Below are positions 10,126 to 18,602 of a stretch of 64,000 bases of DNA, piece by piece; position 1 is the first letter of the stretch; each line of letters begins with the position of its first letter. A program made the translations under genes and the position numbers. The stretch covers positions 62,001-126,000 of the forward strand of contig NZ_SSXX01000002.1 of NCBI RefSeq assembly GCF_009469615.1. Direction: 5' to 3'. The DNA is from Dechloromonas sp. H13 (GTDB lineage: Bacteria > Pseudomonadota > Gammaproteobacteria > Burkholderiales > Rhodocyclaceae). Under the pieces are notes generated by a model. That model made no database searches. It was not told the DNA's origin and saw nothing but the letters and a program-made list of their open reading frames with translations.

Positions 10126-10170
10126 CCGCACCGCTCCCGTGCCGGGAGCGGTTTGGGGTTGGCGTGGCGC

Positions 10171-10734
10171 TTAGATCTTGCCGACCAGGTCGATCGACGG
10201 GGCCAGGGTCTTGGCGCCTTCCTGCCACTTGGCCGGGCACACTTCGTTCGGGTGTGCGGCCACGTACTGGGCGGCCTTCAGCTTGCGCAGGGTTTCCTTG
10301 ACGTCGCGGGCGATCGCGTTGTCATGGACTTCCATGGTCTTGATGATGCCGTCCGGGTTGATAACGAAGGTGCCGCGCAGGGCCAGGCCGGCGTCGTCGA
10401 TATGCACGTCGAAGGCGCGGGTCAGCTGGTGCGTCGGGTCGCCGACCAGCGGGAACTGGGCCTTGCCGACGGCCGGCGAGGTTTCGTGCCAGACCTTGTG
10501 GGAGAAGTGGGTGTCGGTCGTCACGATGTAGACCTCGGCACCGGCCTTCTGGAACTCGGCGTAGTTGTCGGCGGCATCCTCGATTTCGGTCGGGCAGTTG
10601 AAGGTGAAGGCGGCTGGCATGAAGATCAGGACGGACCACTTGCCCTTCAGGTTGGCTTCGGTCACTTCGACGAACTTGCCATTGTGGAAGGCCTGGGTCT
10701 TGAACGGCTGGATCTGGGTGTTGATGAGCGACAT
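10171..10734 (-). CDS. ahpC: Alkyl hydroperoxide reductase subunit C (2-Cys peroxiredoxin)
   Basis: 187-aa typical 2-Cys peroxiredoxin reducing H2O2, organic peroxides and peroxynitrite. The peroxidatic Cys lies in FTFNCPTE (near residue 47; the more common form is FTFVCPTE) and the resolving Cys in NEVCPAKW (near 166). Start at 10734 (MSLINTQ) is chosen over an in-frame ATG 19 codons upstream because AAGGAG lies just before it and the protein then matches the family length. The upstream gap to napD contains an OxyR-like element. Confidence 0.97.
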   Translation of the reverse strand: MSLINTQIQPFKTQAFHNGKFVEVTEANLKGKWSVLIFMPAAFTFNCPTEIEDAADNYAEFQKAGAEVYIVTTDTHFSHKVWHETSPAVGKAQFPLVGDPTHQLTRAFDVHIDDAGLALRGTFVINPDGIIKTMEVHDNAIARDVKETLRKLKAAQYVAAHPNEVCPAKWQEGAKTLAPSIDLVGKI

Positions 10735-10824
10735 GGGGTTTTCTCCTTGGTTGAGGTTGAAGACAACGTATGAATGATAGATCGTCGCCATTCATTGAGC
10801 CAATTGAATCGGGAAATATCTTTC

Positions 10825-10861
10825 ATAGGCAACTGCTATTGCCTTGCATGATCCGCAACAT
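10825..10861 (-). promoter_or_regulatory. Possible OxyR-binding element upstream of ahpC
   Basis: ATAG-N7-CTAT at 10825-10839 is a perfect half of the OxyR pattern (ATAG-N7-CTAT-N7-ATAG-N7-CTAT). The second half, at the right spacing, is degenerate (CATG-N7-ACAT). It lies about 90 bp upstream of the ahpC start. Inferred from sequence alone. Confidence 0.4.
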
Positions 10862-10923
10862 AGTCTAAAAGTAGTAGTTGGCATCATGCATTGGTAGTGC
10901 CCGGGGAGCTAGGTCTGCACTAA

Positions 10924-10937
10924 TTGACTCAAATCAA
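10924..10937 (+). promoter_or_regulatory. FNR/ANR-type box before napD
   Basis: TTGAC-TCAA-ATCAA matches the TTGAT-N4-ATCAA consensus at 9 of 10 positions. It lies 84 bp before the napD ATG. Centred at -41.5 it would place the start site near 10972. Suggests induction of nap under oxygen limitation. Confidence 0.65.
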
Positions 10938-11020
10938 CGGAATCGCCCTCCGGATCAGGATCATTGCAACCGATATGGCGCCTGTTCCGGGCGATCTATA
11001 CGTTTTGAGGATTGGACCAG

Positions 11021-11278
11021 ATGAATATTTCCAGTGCCATCGTGCACATCGTTCCAGCGCGTCTCGACGAAGCCTGCGCAATCCTGGCCGGGATGGACGG
11101 CGTGGAAATTCATGCGCGCACCCCGGAAGGCAAGGTCGTCGTCACGCTCGAGGACGACGATACGGAATCGGCCGCAAATCGATACGTGGCTCTCCATGGC
11201 GTTCCCGGAGTCGCGGCGGTGGCCATGGTTTATCAATATAGCGACGAAGAGTCAGATAGCGAGGAGGTAGAGGCGTGA
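11021..11278 (+). CDS. napD: Periplasmic nitrate reductase assembly chaperone NapD
   Basis: 85-aa cytoplasmic chaperone that binds the twin-arginine signal of NapA and holds back export until the molybdenum cofactor is in. The N-terminal [19 protein letters not shown] and central [14 protein letters not shown] match the ferredoxin-like NapD fold; the tail is acidic. ATG at 11021 with GAGG 10 nt upstream. First gene of napDABC; its stop overlaps the napA GTG by 4 bp. Confidence 0.93.
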   Translation: MNISSAIVHIVPARLDEACAILAGMDGVEIHARTPEGKVVVTLEDDDTESAANRYVALHGVPGVAAVAMVYQYSDEESDSEEVEA

Positions 11279-13788
11279 AACTCAATCGACGGGACTTCAT
11301 CAAGGCCAACGCGGCCGCGGCGGCCATGTCGGTCGCGGGGTTGTCGGCCCCGACGGGCGCGGTAGCGGCCGGCAAGGACGACATTCGCTGGGACAAGGCG
11401 GCATGCCGCTTTTGCGGCACCGGCTGCGGCGTGCTGGTCGGCACCCAGGACGGGCGCGTGGTCGCCACCCAGGGCGACCCGGATGCGCCGGTCAACCGTG
11501 GCCTGAATTGCATCAAGGGCTATTTCCTCTCCAAGATCATGTATGGCGGCGACCGCGTCAAGACGCCGATGCTGCGCATGAAGAACGGCAAGTACGACAA
11601 GACTGGCGAATTCACGCCGATTTCCTGGAAGCAGGCGTTCGACATCATGGAAGCGCAGGCCCGCGAGACCATGAAGAAGAAAGGGCCGAACGGCCTCGCG
11701 ATGTTCGGTTCCGGCCAATGGACGGTCTGGGAGGGCTACGCGGCCGCCAAGCTGATGAAGGCCGGCTTCCGGACCAACAACATCGACCCCAATGCCCGCC
11801 ACTGCATGGCTTCGGCCGTCGCCGGCTTCATGCGCACCTTCGGCATCGACGAGCCGGCGGGTTGCTACGATGACATCGAGCATGCCGACGCCTTCGTTCT
11901 GTGGGGTTCGAACATGGCGGAGATGCACCCCATCCTGTGGACGCGCATCACCGACCGCAAGCTGTCGAGCAAGCACGTCAAGGTGGCGGTACTGTCGACC
12001 TTCGAGCATCGTTCCTACGAGCTGGCCGACATCCCGATCATCTTCACGCCGCAGACCGACCTGGCGATCCTGAACTTCATCTGCAACTACATCATCGAGA
12101 AGGGCAAGGTCAATCAGGACTTCGTCGGCAAGCACGTCAACTTCAAGAAGAGTGTGACCGACATCGGCTATGGCCTGCGTCCGACGCACGCGCTGGAAAA
12201 GGATGCGACCAGCAACGGCTATCCGGGTGCCGACGGCAAGCCGAAGGGCGATACCGGCAAGTCCGAGCCGATCACCTTCGACGAGTTCAAGAAGTTCGTT
12301 TCCGAATACACGGCCGAGAAGGTTTCCAAGCTCTCCGGTGTTTCGGTCAAGGATCTCAACGCCCTCGCCGAGTTGTACGCCGATCCGAAGATCAAGGTGA
12401 CCTCGTACTGGACGATGGGCTTCAACCAGCACACGCGCGGCACCTGGGTCAACAACATGATCTACAACGTGCACCTGCTGGTCGGCAAGATTTCCGAGCC
12501 GGGCAACAGTCCCTTCTCGCTGACCGGTCAGCCCTCGGCCTGCGGCACGGCACGGGAAGTGGGCACCTTCTCGCATCGCCTGCCGGCCGACATGGTGGTG
12601 ACCAATCCCGAGCACCGCAAGCATACCGAGGAGCTGTGGGGGCTGCCCGACGGGACGATTCCCGACAAGCCGGGTCTCCACGCCGTCGCGATGGCGCGCG
12701 CGCTCAAGGACGGCAAGGTCAATTTCTATTGGCAGCAGTGCAACAACAACCTGCAGGCCGGTCCCAACATCAATGAAGAGCTTTACCCCGGCTGGCGCAA
12801 CCCGGAAACCTTCATCGTCATCTCCGATCCCTATCCGACGCTGTCCGCCTCCTACGCCGACCTCGTCCTCCCGACCGCGATGTGGGTGGAGAAGGAAGGC
12901 GCCTATGGCAACGCCGAGCGGCGTACCCAGTTCTGGCGCCAGCAGGTCAAGGCGCCGGGCGAGGCGCGTTCCGACCTGTGGCAGGTCATGGAGTTCTCGA
13001 AGCGCTTTAAGGTCGATGAGGTGTGGCCGGCGGAACTGCTGGCCAAGGCGCCCAAGCTGAAGGGCAAGACCCTCTACGAGGTGCTCTACGCCAACGGTGT
13101 TGCCGACAAGTACAAGGTCAGCGAAATCGCCGCCGGCTTCGACAACGACGAGTCCAAGTATTTCGGCTTTTACGTCCAGAAGGGGTTGTTCGAGGAATAC
13201 GCCCAGTTCGGACGCGGGCATGGCCACGATCTGGCGCCGTTCGAAACCTACCATCAGGCCCGTGGCCTGCGCTGGCCGGTGGTCGATGGCAAGGAAACCC
13301 TGTGGCGTTTCCGCGAAGGCTTCGACCCTTACGTCAAGAAGGGCGAGGGCGTCGCCTTCTACGGCCACAAGGATCGCAAGGCGGTGATTTTCGCCTTGCC
13401 CTACCAGCCGCCGGCGGAATCGCCGGACAAGGAATTCGACATGTGGCTGTGCACCGGGCGTGTCCTCGAGCACTGGCATACCGGCACCATGACCCGGCGC
13501 GTCCCGGAGCTCTACAAGTCGTTCCCGGACGCGGTCGTCTTCATGCATCCGGACGACGCCAAGGCGCGCGGCCTGCAGCGCGGCATGGAGTGCAAGGTGG
13601 CGTCGCGGCGTGGCGAGATCATCCTGCGCGTCGAAACGCGGGGCCGCAACAAGCCGCCGCGCGGGCTGGTCTTCATCCCGTTCTTCGACGCCGGGCGCCT
13701 GGCCAACAAGCTGACGCTGGACGCGACCTGCCCGATTTCCAAGGAAACCGACTACAAGAAATGTGCCGTCAAGGTTACCCGGGCGTAG
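11275..13788 (+). CDS. napA: Periplasmic nitrate reductase, large catalytic subunit
   Basis: 837-aa molybdoenzyme reducing nitrate to nitrite in the periplasm. Tat signal RRDFIK at residues 5-10. One [4Fe-4S] cluster is bound by C44, C47, C51 and C78 (CRFCGTGC...LNC). The Mo-coordinating Cys is in NARHCMAS (about 177), which marks a Nap enzyme rather than the Asp-ligated Nar type. A C-terminal molybdopterin-dinucleotide binding domain is present (from about residue 720). GTG start overlaps the napD stop. Electrons come from NapB and NapC, encoded directly downstream. Length is normal. Confidence 0.98.
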   Translation: MKLNRRDFIKANAAAAAMSVAGLSAPTGAVAAGKDDIRWDKAACRFCGTGCGVLVGTQDGRVVATQGDPDAPVNRGLNCIKGYFLSKIMYGGDRVKTPMLRMKNGKYDKTGEFTPISWKQAFDIMEAQARETMKKKGPNGLAMFGSGQWTVWEGYAAAKLMKAGFRTNNIDPNARHCMASAVAGFMRTFGIDEPAGCYDDIEHADAFVLWGSNMAEMHPILWTRITDRKLSSKHVKVAVLSTFEHRSYELADIPIIFTPQTDLAILNFICNYIIEKGKVNQDFVGKHVNFKKSVTDIGYGLRPTHALEKDATSNGYPGADGKPKGDTGKSEPITFDEFKKFVSEYTAEKVSKLSGVSVKDLNALAELYADPKIKVTSYWTMGFNQHTRGTWVNNMIYNVHLLVGKISEPGNSPFSLTGQPSACGTAREVGTFSHRLPADMVVTNPEHRKHTEELWGLPDGTIPDKPGLHAVAMARALKDGKVNFYWQQCNNNLQAGPNINEELYPGWRNPETFIVISDPYPTLSASYADLVLPTAMWVEKEGAYGNAERRTQFWRQQVKAPGEARSDLWQVMEFSKRFKVDEVWPAELLAKAPKLKGKTLYEVLYANGVADKYKVSEIAAGFDNDESKYFGFYVQKGLFEEYAQFGRGHGHDLAPFETYHQARGLRWPVVDGKETLWRFREGFDPYVKKGEGVAFYGHKDRKAVIFALPYQPPAESPDKEFDMWLCTGRVLEHWHTGTMTRRVPELYKSFPDAVVFMHPDDAKARGLQRGMECKVASRRGEIILRVETRGRNKPPRGLVFIPFFDAGRLANKLTLDATCPISKETDYKKCAVKVTRA

Positions 13789-13859
13789 ATTCGCCGGATA
13801 ACCGTCACCATGAAAAACGGCCAGGTGGCTGCCTAGCCGTACATTTGGAGGGAAAAACC

Positions 13860-14306
13860 ATGAGATTCATCCCCGCTCTGCTCCTGACGGGCGCCATGCT
13901 CCTGTCGGGGGCGGGTAGCGCCGGTGCGCAGGAGGTCGTCGAGTCGCTACGCGGTGGCGCGCCGATCACGGAAACTTCCCGGCTCGATGCCATGTTCCGT
14001 CCGGAGAAGGACCAGGACCTGATTCCGCGCAATTTCCAGAAGCAGCCGCCGCTGATTCCGCACAGCATCAAGGGCTACAACATCACGCAGAACTTCAACA
14101 AGTGCATGGACTGCCATTCCAGGGAGCGGGCCGAGGAAACCGGCGCCACCAAGGTGGCCAAGTCGCACTATCTGGACCGCGAAGACAAGAAGCTGAGCAA
14201 CATCTCGCCGCGTCGCTATTTCTGCATGCAGTGCCATGTGCCGCAGTTCGACGCCAAGCCTCTGGTGGAAAATACCTATAAACCGGCTGCCAAGAAGGGG
14301 GAATGA
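13860..14306 (+). CDS. napB: Periplasmic nitrate reductase dihaem cytochrome NapB
   Basis: 148-aa small subunit carrying electrons from NapC to NapA. A signal peptide ends near residue 24 (AGSAGA-QE). Two c-type haem sites are visible, CMDCH near 83 and CMQCH near 124. The conserved [10 protein letters not shown] segment precedes the first haem. ATG at 13860 with a GGAGGG ribosome-binding site about 8 nt upstream. A 71-bp gap separates it from napA; the 3' end overlaps the napC start (ATGA). Confidence 0.95.
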   Translation: MRFIPALLLTGAMLLSGAGSAGAQEVVESLRGGAPITETSRLDAMFRPEKDQDLIPRNFQKQPPLIPHSIKGYNITQNFNKCMDCHSRERAEETGATKVAKSHYLDREDKKLSNISPRRYFCMQCHVPQFDAKPLVENTYKPAAKKGE

Positions 14307-14944
14307 TGAGTCTCGAAAAATATATGCCTGCCTGGGTCAAGCGTGTCGGCATGGTGACGGTGCTGCTGTTGTTCGTGGCCGGCATCGTCTTCTGGGGGGG
14401 ATTCAACTGGGCGCTGGAAGCGACCAACAAGGAGGAATTCTGCATTTCGTGCCATGAAATGAAGGAAAACGTGTTCAAGGAATATCAGAACACGATCCAC
14501 TACACCAACCGCACCGGCGTGCGTGCCACCTGCCCGGATTGCCACGTGCCCAAGGAGTGGGGGCCGAAGATGGTCCGCAAGATCCAGGCCTCCAACGAGG
14601 TGTGGCACAAGCTGCTGGGCAGCGTCGATACCCCCGAGAAGTTCAATGCCAAGCGCGCCCAACTCGCCCAGAACGAGTGGAAGCGCATGAAGGCGAACGA
14701 CTCCAAGGAGTGCCGCAACTGCCACCGCTACGACTACATGGACTACACCGAACAGGGCAACCGTGCAGCCAAGCAGCATCCGCAGGCTTTCACCGAAGGC
14801 AAGACCTGTATCGACTGCCACAAGGGCATCGCCCACCAGCTGCCGGCGATCGACCAGCATATTGGCAAGCAGAACGAAGGGGCGGTCGAGATCTCGCACG
14901 GCGAAAAGCCGGCGGAAAACGGCAAGGCCGAAGAGAAGAAGTAA
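14303..14944 (+). CDS. napC: Membrane-anchored tetrahaem quinol dehydrogenase NapC
   Basis: NapC/NirT-family cytochrome (213 aa) oxidising membrane quinol and reducing NapB. One N-terminal membrane helix (about residues 15-37) is followed by four haem sites: CISCH, CPDCH, CRNCH and CIDCH. The C-terminus is charged (Glu/Lys). Either of two adjacent ATGs (14303 or 14306) may be used; the first overlaps the napB stop. The operon has no napE, napF, napG or napH in this window, so napDABC is a minimal set. A strong terminator follows. Confidence 0.96.
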   Translation: MMSLEKYMPAWVKRVGMVTVLLLFVAGIVFWGGFNWALEATNKEEFCISCHEMKENVFKEYQNTIHYTNRTGVRATCPDCHVPKEWGPKMVRKIQASNEVWHKLLGSVDTPEKFNAKRAQLAQNEWKRMKANDSKECRNCHRYDYMDYTEQGNRAAKQHPQAFTEGKTCIDCHKGIAHQLPAIDQHIGKQNEGAVEISHGEKPAENGKAEEKK

Positions 14945-14961
14945 GTGCTCCTGAGCAAACG

Positions 14962-14995
14962 AAAGACCCCGGCTGCGGCCGGGGTCTTTGCTTGT
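14962..14995 (+). terminator. Terminator after napDABC
   Basis: 12-bp perfect stem AAAGACCCCGGC/GCCGGGGTCTTT with a TGCG loop (14962-14989), then GCTTGT. Classic intrinsic form with a moderate T-tract. Confidence 0.85.
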
Positions 14996-15004
14996 CGGCG
15001 GTGG

Positions 15005-15015
15005 TTGCGGTCGAC
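15005..15015 (+). repeat. Intergenic copy of the YTGCGGTCGAC word
   Basis: TTGCGGTCGAC, 15 bp after the nap terminator stem, followed by GTGCGTGAAAGG and an A-run. One of at least 12 copies in the window. Confidence 0.6.
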
Positions 15016-15161
15016 GTGCGTGAAAGGCACAAAATCAGGGCGTCGGCGTACAAATATCCCTGTTGGCATCAGCACTTATCCGGAAAATGTGCTACTTTTG
15101 TTGTGCTGCCGTGCCAACGGCCAGTTTTCTTTAACACAAGTAGTTAACAGGAGGCACTTAG

Positions 15162-15458
15162 ATGAATAAATCCGAGCTGGTCGAAGTTGCTGCAAAAGAA
15201 GCTGGTATCACCAAGGCCGCTGCCGACAAGGCCTTGTCGGCCATCATCGGTGCGGTCGTCGCGACTGTAGCGAAAGGCGAGTCGGTTACGCTGGTTGGTT
15301 TCGGTACGTTCAAGTCTGCCAAGCGCGCCGCGCGCACGGGCAAAAATCCCAAGACCGGTGCCACCCTGAAGATTCCGGCCACCACGGTGCCGAAGTTCAC
15401 CGCCGGTACGGCGTTCAAGGCATCCGTTGCCGCCAAGAAGCCGGCCAAGAAGAAATAA
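15162..15458 (+). CDS. HU-family nucleoid DNA-binding protein
   Basis: 98-aa histone-like protein. It has the full HU fold: MNKSELVEVAAKEAG at the N-terminus, GFGTF near residue 46, and the DNA-bending arm region (RTGKNPKTGATLKIPA). The tail is Lys/Ala rich (AAKKPAKKK), as in many betaproteobacterial HU copies. A strong AGGAGG lies about 10 nt before the ATG. Monocistronic, with its own terminator just downstream. Confidence 0.96.
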   Translation: MNKSELVEVAAKEAGITKAAADKALSAIIGAVVATVAKGESVTLVGFGTFKSAKRAARTGKNPKTGATLKIPATTVPKFTAGTAFKASVAAKKPAKKK

Positions 15459-15472
15459 TGGCACCATCCAAT

Positions 15473-15505
15473 GCGGGGCCCGCGGCAACCGGGCTCCGCT
15501 TTTAG
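15473..15505 (+). terminator. Terminator after the HU gene
   Basis: 10-bp stem GCGGGGCCCG/CGGGCTCCGC (one G-U) with a GCAACC-type loop at 15473-15499, then TTTTAG. It ends only a few bases before the next ATG (15512). Confidence 0.8.
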
Positions 15506-15511
15506 TTTCCA

Positions 15512-15826
15512 ATGAACGATCAGAATCCAGAAAATCCCCCCGTCACGCCGCCGTCGGCGCCGCCGCCCAACGACAACCGTCGCCGCCTGCGAGAATTACT
15601 GTCCGTTCCCGAGCGGGATCGCTCGGACGAGCAGTGGGATGAAATCATCGAGCTGGAGATCCAGCTGGCGCCGGGCAATCGCGCTTCGCCATCGGAGCAT
15701 GGCAGCGGGCAGGGCAACGCCGGAGGCGGGCACGGCAAGCCTTCAGGCGCGTCCAAGAAACACCGGCCGCGCAGCAACAACAACCGCCGGCCGCGGCCCA
15801 ACAAACCTTCGGGCAATCCGTCCTGA
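15512..15826 (+). CDS. Low-complexity hypothetical protein
   Basis: 104 aa, not recognised. It opens Pro/Asn-rich (residues 1-22), has a short charged helix-like part (RRLRELLSVPERDRSDEQWDEI region, about 24-50, and an acidic ELEIQL), then a Gly/Ser/Asn/Arg tail that is strongly basic and probably disordered. No signal peptide or membrane helix. The only start visible is ATG at 15512 with no clear ribosome-binding site. Its tail composition would suit nucleic acid binding, but that is a guess. Confidence 0.5.
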   Translation: MNDQNPENPPVTPPSAPPPNDNRRRLRELLSVPERDRSDEQWDEIIELEIQLAPGNRASPSEHGSGQGNAGGGHGKPSGASKKHRPRSNNNRRPRPNKPSGNPS

Positions 15827-15868
15827 TTCCCCTGTTTTTCGCCGGACCCCATCGGCGCTTCTGCCGCA

Positions 15869-17032
15869 ATGCAGCATTTTGACCTGATCATCGTCGGCGG
15901 CGGCCTCGCCGGCGCGAGCCTTGCCGTCGCACTGCGCGACGCGCCGCTGCGCATCGCGCTGGTCGAACACCAGGCGCCGCGCCGCCCGGAGGGTTGGGAT
16001 GCCCGCGTCTACGCGATCAGCCCGGCCAATGTCGCCTTCCTCGAGCGGATCGGCGCCTGGAAGCACCTGGCGACCGAGCGCATCGCGCCGATTCGCGGCA
16101 TGGAAATCAGCGGCGATGCCGGCGGCCGGCTGGCCTTCTCGGCCTACGACTCGGGCGTGCCGGAACTGGGCTGGATACTCGAATCGTCGCTGATGGCCTG
16201 CGAGTTCTGGGAAAGCGCCAAGCGGCAGGGCAATCTCACTCTGCACTGTCCGGCAGCGCCGCAGCAACTGACTTTCGGGCCCGACGCCGCACAACTTGTG
16301 CTGGCCGACGGCAGTGCACTTTCCGCGCGCCTCGTGGTCGGTGCCGACGGGCGCGATTCCTGGGTGCGCCAGGCGGCCGGGCTGTCGGCAGTCAATACGC
16401 CCTATGACGAGAAGGGCGTGGTCGCCAATCTCGCCAGCGAAAAGCCGCACCGCAACGTCGCCTTCCAGTGGTTCCGCGACGATGGCGTGCTCGCCTACCT
16501 GCCGCTGCCGGGGAACCGCATCTCGATCGTGTGGTCGACTTCCGATGATCATGCAGATGAACTCTGTGCCCTGCCGGCAGCGACTTTCTGCGAACGCGTC
16601 GCCGAGGCCGGGGGCCACGCTCTCGGGCGGCTCGACTTGCTGACGCCGGCGGCCGCCTTCCCCTTGCGCCTGATGCGCGTTCCGCAAACCGTCGCGCCGC
16701 GCCTGGCGCTGGTCGGGGATGCCGCGCACGGCATCCACCCTCTGTCGGGGCACGGCATCAACCTCGGCTTTCAGGATGCCAGCGAACTCGCTGCGTTGCT
16801 GGCTGGCGCGCCGCAGTGGCAGGACATCGGCAGCGAGCGCTTCCTGCAGCGCTACCAGCGCGCCCGCCGCGAGGAAACGGCGCTGATGCAGACCACCACC
16901 GACGGCCTGCGCCGCCTGTTCAAGGCCTCGCCGCCCGGGTTGCGCACGCTGCGCAACCTCGGCCTGAGCGCCACCGACGGATTACCCTTTGTAAAAAATG
17001 CCCTGGTGCGTTACGCGCTGGGTGCCCTCTAG
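15869..17032 (+). CDS. UbiH/UbiF/VisC-family FAD-dependent hydroxylase
   Basis: 387-aa class A flavin monooxygenase, probably hydroxylating the ring of a ubiquinone precursor. Motifs: GxGxxG in LIIVGGGLAGASLAVAL (residues 6-22), the ARVYAISPAN segment typical of Ubi hydroxylases, the DG motif VVGADGRDSWVR near residue 155, and the GD motif ALVGDAAHGIHPLSGHGINLGFQD near 285. Which ring position it modifies (UbiH, UbiF or UbiI role) cannot be told from sequence. It is directly upstream of dsbC (9-bp gap), so the two may be co-transcribed. Confidence 0.88.
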   Translation: MQHFDLIIVGGGLAGASLAVALRDAPLRIALVEHQAPRRPEGWDARVYAISPANVAFLERIGAWKHLATERIAPIRGMEISGDAGGRLAFSAYDSGVPELGWILESSLMACEFWESAKRQGNLTLHCPAAPQQLTFGPDAAQLVLADGSALSARLVVGADGRDSWVRQAAGLSAVNTPYDEKGVVANLASEKPHRNVAFQWFRDDGVLAYLPLPGNRISIVWSTSDDHADELCALPAATFCERVAEAGGHALGRLDLLTPAAAFPLRLMRVPQTVAPRLALVGDAAHGIHPLSGHGINLGFQDASELAALLAGAPQWQDIGSERFLQRYQRARREETALMQTTTDGLRRLFKASPPGLRTLRNLGLSATDGLPFVKNALVRYALGAL

Positions 17033-17041
17033 GAGAACTGC

Positions 17042-17746
17042 ATGCTGAAAAGAACCGTCCCGCTGGCGCTGGCCGCGCTGTGGACCACGCTGGCGAGCGC
17101 CGACGAGGCCGAGATCAAGAAGGCGATGGAAGCCAAGCTCGGCGCCAAGGTCGAAAGCGTCACCAAGTCGGGCTATCTCGGGCTCTACGAGATCTACGCC
17201 GACGGCAACATCCTCTACACCGATGAAAAGATGACGGCCTTCATCGCCGGCGGCCAGTTGATCGAAGGCAAGACGATGAAGAACGTCACCGAGGAGCGCA
17301 TGCGCAAGCTGACGGCGATCAAGTTCTCGGAACTGCCGCTCGACCGGGCGATCAAGCAGGTGCGTGGCGACGGCAAGCGCGTGCTGGCGACCTTCGAGGA
17401 TCCCAACTGCGGCTACTGCAAGCGGCTGGCCAAGGACCTGCAGAAGCTTGACAACGTGACCATCTATACCTTCCTTTATCCTATCCTGTCCGAGGATTCG
17501 ATCCGCAAATCGAAGCAGATCTGGTGCGCCGCCGACCGTTCCAGGGCCTGGAATGACTGGATGGTCGACGGGCGTGCGCCGGCCGGCAAGGATGATTGCG
17601 ATACCTCGGCGATCGTCAAGAACCAGGAGTTCGGGCGCCGCCTCAACATCAGCGGCACGCCGACCATCTTCTTTGCCGACGGCGAACGCGTCCCGGGCGC
17701 TGTGCCCTTGCCCAAGATCGAGCAAAAGCTCAGCCAGTTGAAGTAA
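17042..17746 (+). CDS. dsbC: Thiol:disulfide interchange protein DsbC
   Basis: Periplasmic disulfide isomerase of 234 aa. Signal peptide ends near residue 20 (TLASA-DE). An N-terminal dimerisation region (about 21-80) precedes a thioredoxin fold with active site CGYC (about 123-126, preceded by TFEDPN) and the cis-Pro loop SGTPTIFF near 205. A second Cys pair (WCA...DDC) matches the structural disulfide of DsbC. It would be kept reduced by DsbD, which is not in the window. Confidence 0.95.
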   Translation: MLKRTVPLALAALWTTLASADEAEIKKAMEAKLGAKVESVTKSGYLGLYEIYADGNILYTDEKMTAFIAGGQLIEGKTMKNVTEERMRKLTAIKFSELPLDRAIKQVRGDGKRVLATFEDPNCGYCKRLAKDLQKLDNVTIYTFLYPILSEDSIRKSKQIWCAADRSRAWNDWMVDGRAPAGKDDCDTSAIVKNQEFGRRLNISGTPTIFFADGERVPGAVPLPKIEQKLSQLK

Positions 17747-17766
17747 CGTCGGCGCTCGCCGTTTGC

Positions 17767-17795
17767 GCCTGCCCGGGGGGCTTGCCCGGGCAGGC
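17767..17795 (+). terminator. Hairpin after dsbC
   Basis: Perfect 11-bp GC-rich stem GCCTGCCCGGG/CCCGGGCAGGC with a 7-nt loop, 20 bp after the dsbC stop. The T-tract is weak. A second small hairpin, CCCGGAT/ATCCGGG, lies at 17827-17844. Confidence 0.6.
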
Positions 17796-17868
17796 TGCTG
17801 TAGTTCCCTGGCCGGCCCGTGCCAACCCCGGATTTGGATCCGGGCGGCTCCTGCGGCTCTGCGGCCTG

Positions 17869-17879
17869 CTGCGGTCGAC
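17869..17879 (+). repeat. Intergenic copy of the YTGCGGTCGAC word
   Basis: CTGCGGTCGAC in the dsbC-mraZ gap, followed 16 nt later by CAAAACCC. Same word as at 15005 and 46331. Confidence 0.6.
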
Positions 17880-18080
17880 CACGCGCCGCGGCCCAAAACC
17901 CTCCTCTGTTTTTACCCCGGCGGCATGGCCTGGCGGTGACGCTCCGATTTTCTCCAAATCCTGACAAGTCACTTTAAGAGTCGTATTTCGCGCATTGATT
18001 ATTAAGGCTTATTTTCTTCTAAAATCCTCTGCGGATTCGCGCCTAAGTCCTTGTTGCGTAAGAAAAATTCCCGATTTTTA
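17880..18080. other. Non-coding, AT-rich stretch upstream of mraZ
   Basis: Part of the longest gene-free stretch in the window (17747-18155). No convincing open frame. From about 17960 it turns AT-rich; TTGATT (17995-18000) and TAAAAT (18020-18025) could form a weak promoter with a long 19-bp spacer. Such AT-rich leaders are usual before dcw clusters. Confidence 0.4.
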
Positions 18081-18082
18081 TA

Positions 18083-18110
18083 TTGACGGGTGACAAATCA
18101 TGTCTTAAAG
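18083..18110 (+). promoter_or_regulatory. Candidate mraZ (dcw) promoter
   Basis: TTGACG (18083-18088) and TTAAAG (18105-18110) with a 16-bp spacer (or TAAAGT at 17 bp). Transcription would begin near 18117, inside the MraZ repeats, which suits repression by MraZ. Confidence 0.55.
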
Positions 18111-18140
18111 TGGGAAAACGTGTTGAATTGTGGGTAAACG
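18111..18140 (+). promoter_or_regulatory. MraZ-binding direct repeats
   Basis: Three 10-bp units in tandem: TGGGAaaacg, TGTTGaattg, TGGGTaaacg. This is the TGGGN-N5 periodic pattern described for MraZ autoregulation; the middle unit is degenerate. It lies 15 bp before the mraZ ATG and overlaps the predicted transcription start. Confidence 0.8.
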
Positions 18141-18155
18141 AGGAGCGAGGCGGGG

Positions 18156-18602
18156 ATGTTCGAGGGGGCTGCGGCACTCAGTCTGGATGCGAAGGGGCGG
18201 CTTGCCATACCGGCAAGGCACCGCGAGACCCTGCTCGCCGCCGGCGAGGGCTCGCTGGTCCTGACCGCCCACCCGCACCGCTGCCTGCTGCTCTACCCGT
18301 CACCGGCCTGGCAGCCGATCCGCGACCAGATACTCAAGGCCTCCAGCCTCGACCCGCGGGCGGCGTCGATCAAGCGCGTGCTGGTCGGCAATGCGCGCAC
18401 CGAGGCGCTGGATTCCGCCGGGCGCCTGCTGGTGGCGCCCGAGCTGCGCGACTACGCTCAGTTCGAAAAGACTGTCTACCTGGTCGGGATGGGCAGCCAT
18501 TTCGAAATCTGGAGCGAAGCCGGCTGGAAACAGCAGAACGATCTGGCCGTGGAGGCGCTGTCCGGCGATCTGCCGCCAGGCTTTGGAGATCTCGTGCTGT
18601 GA
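18156..18602 (+). CDS. mraZ: Transcriptional regulator MraZ
   Basis: 148-aa AbrB/SpoVT-type ring-forming DNA-binding protein that represses its own dcw operon. Two swapped-hairpin repeats are visible, [14 protein letters not shown] near residue 10 and [17 protein letters not shown] near 88, each with the DxxGR motif. First gene of the dcw cluster, just after its own binding repeats. Its stop overlaps the rsmH GTG by 4 bp. Confidence 0.96.
   Translation: MFEGAAALSLDAKGRLAIPARHRETLLAAGEGSLVLTAHPHRCLLLYPSPAWQPIRDQILKASSLDPRAASIKRVLVGNARTEALDSAGRLLVAPELRDYAQFEKTVYLVGMGSHFEIWSEAGWKQQNDLAVEALSGDLPPGFGDLVL

Noticed and set aside
11233-13548. 771-codon minus-strand frame opposite napA
   Set aside because: GC-rich antisense shadow. 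napA on the plus strand has all catalytic motifs and coupled neighbours.
13810-13836. 8-codon open frame between napA and napB
   Set aside because: Too short, no unusual codon content and no ribosome-binding site; the gap is explained by the napB leader.
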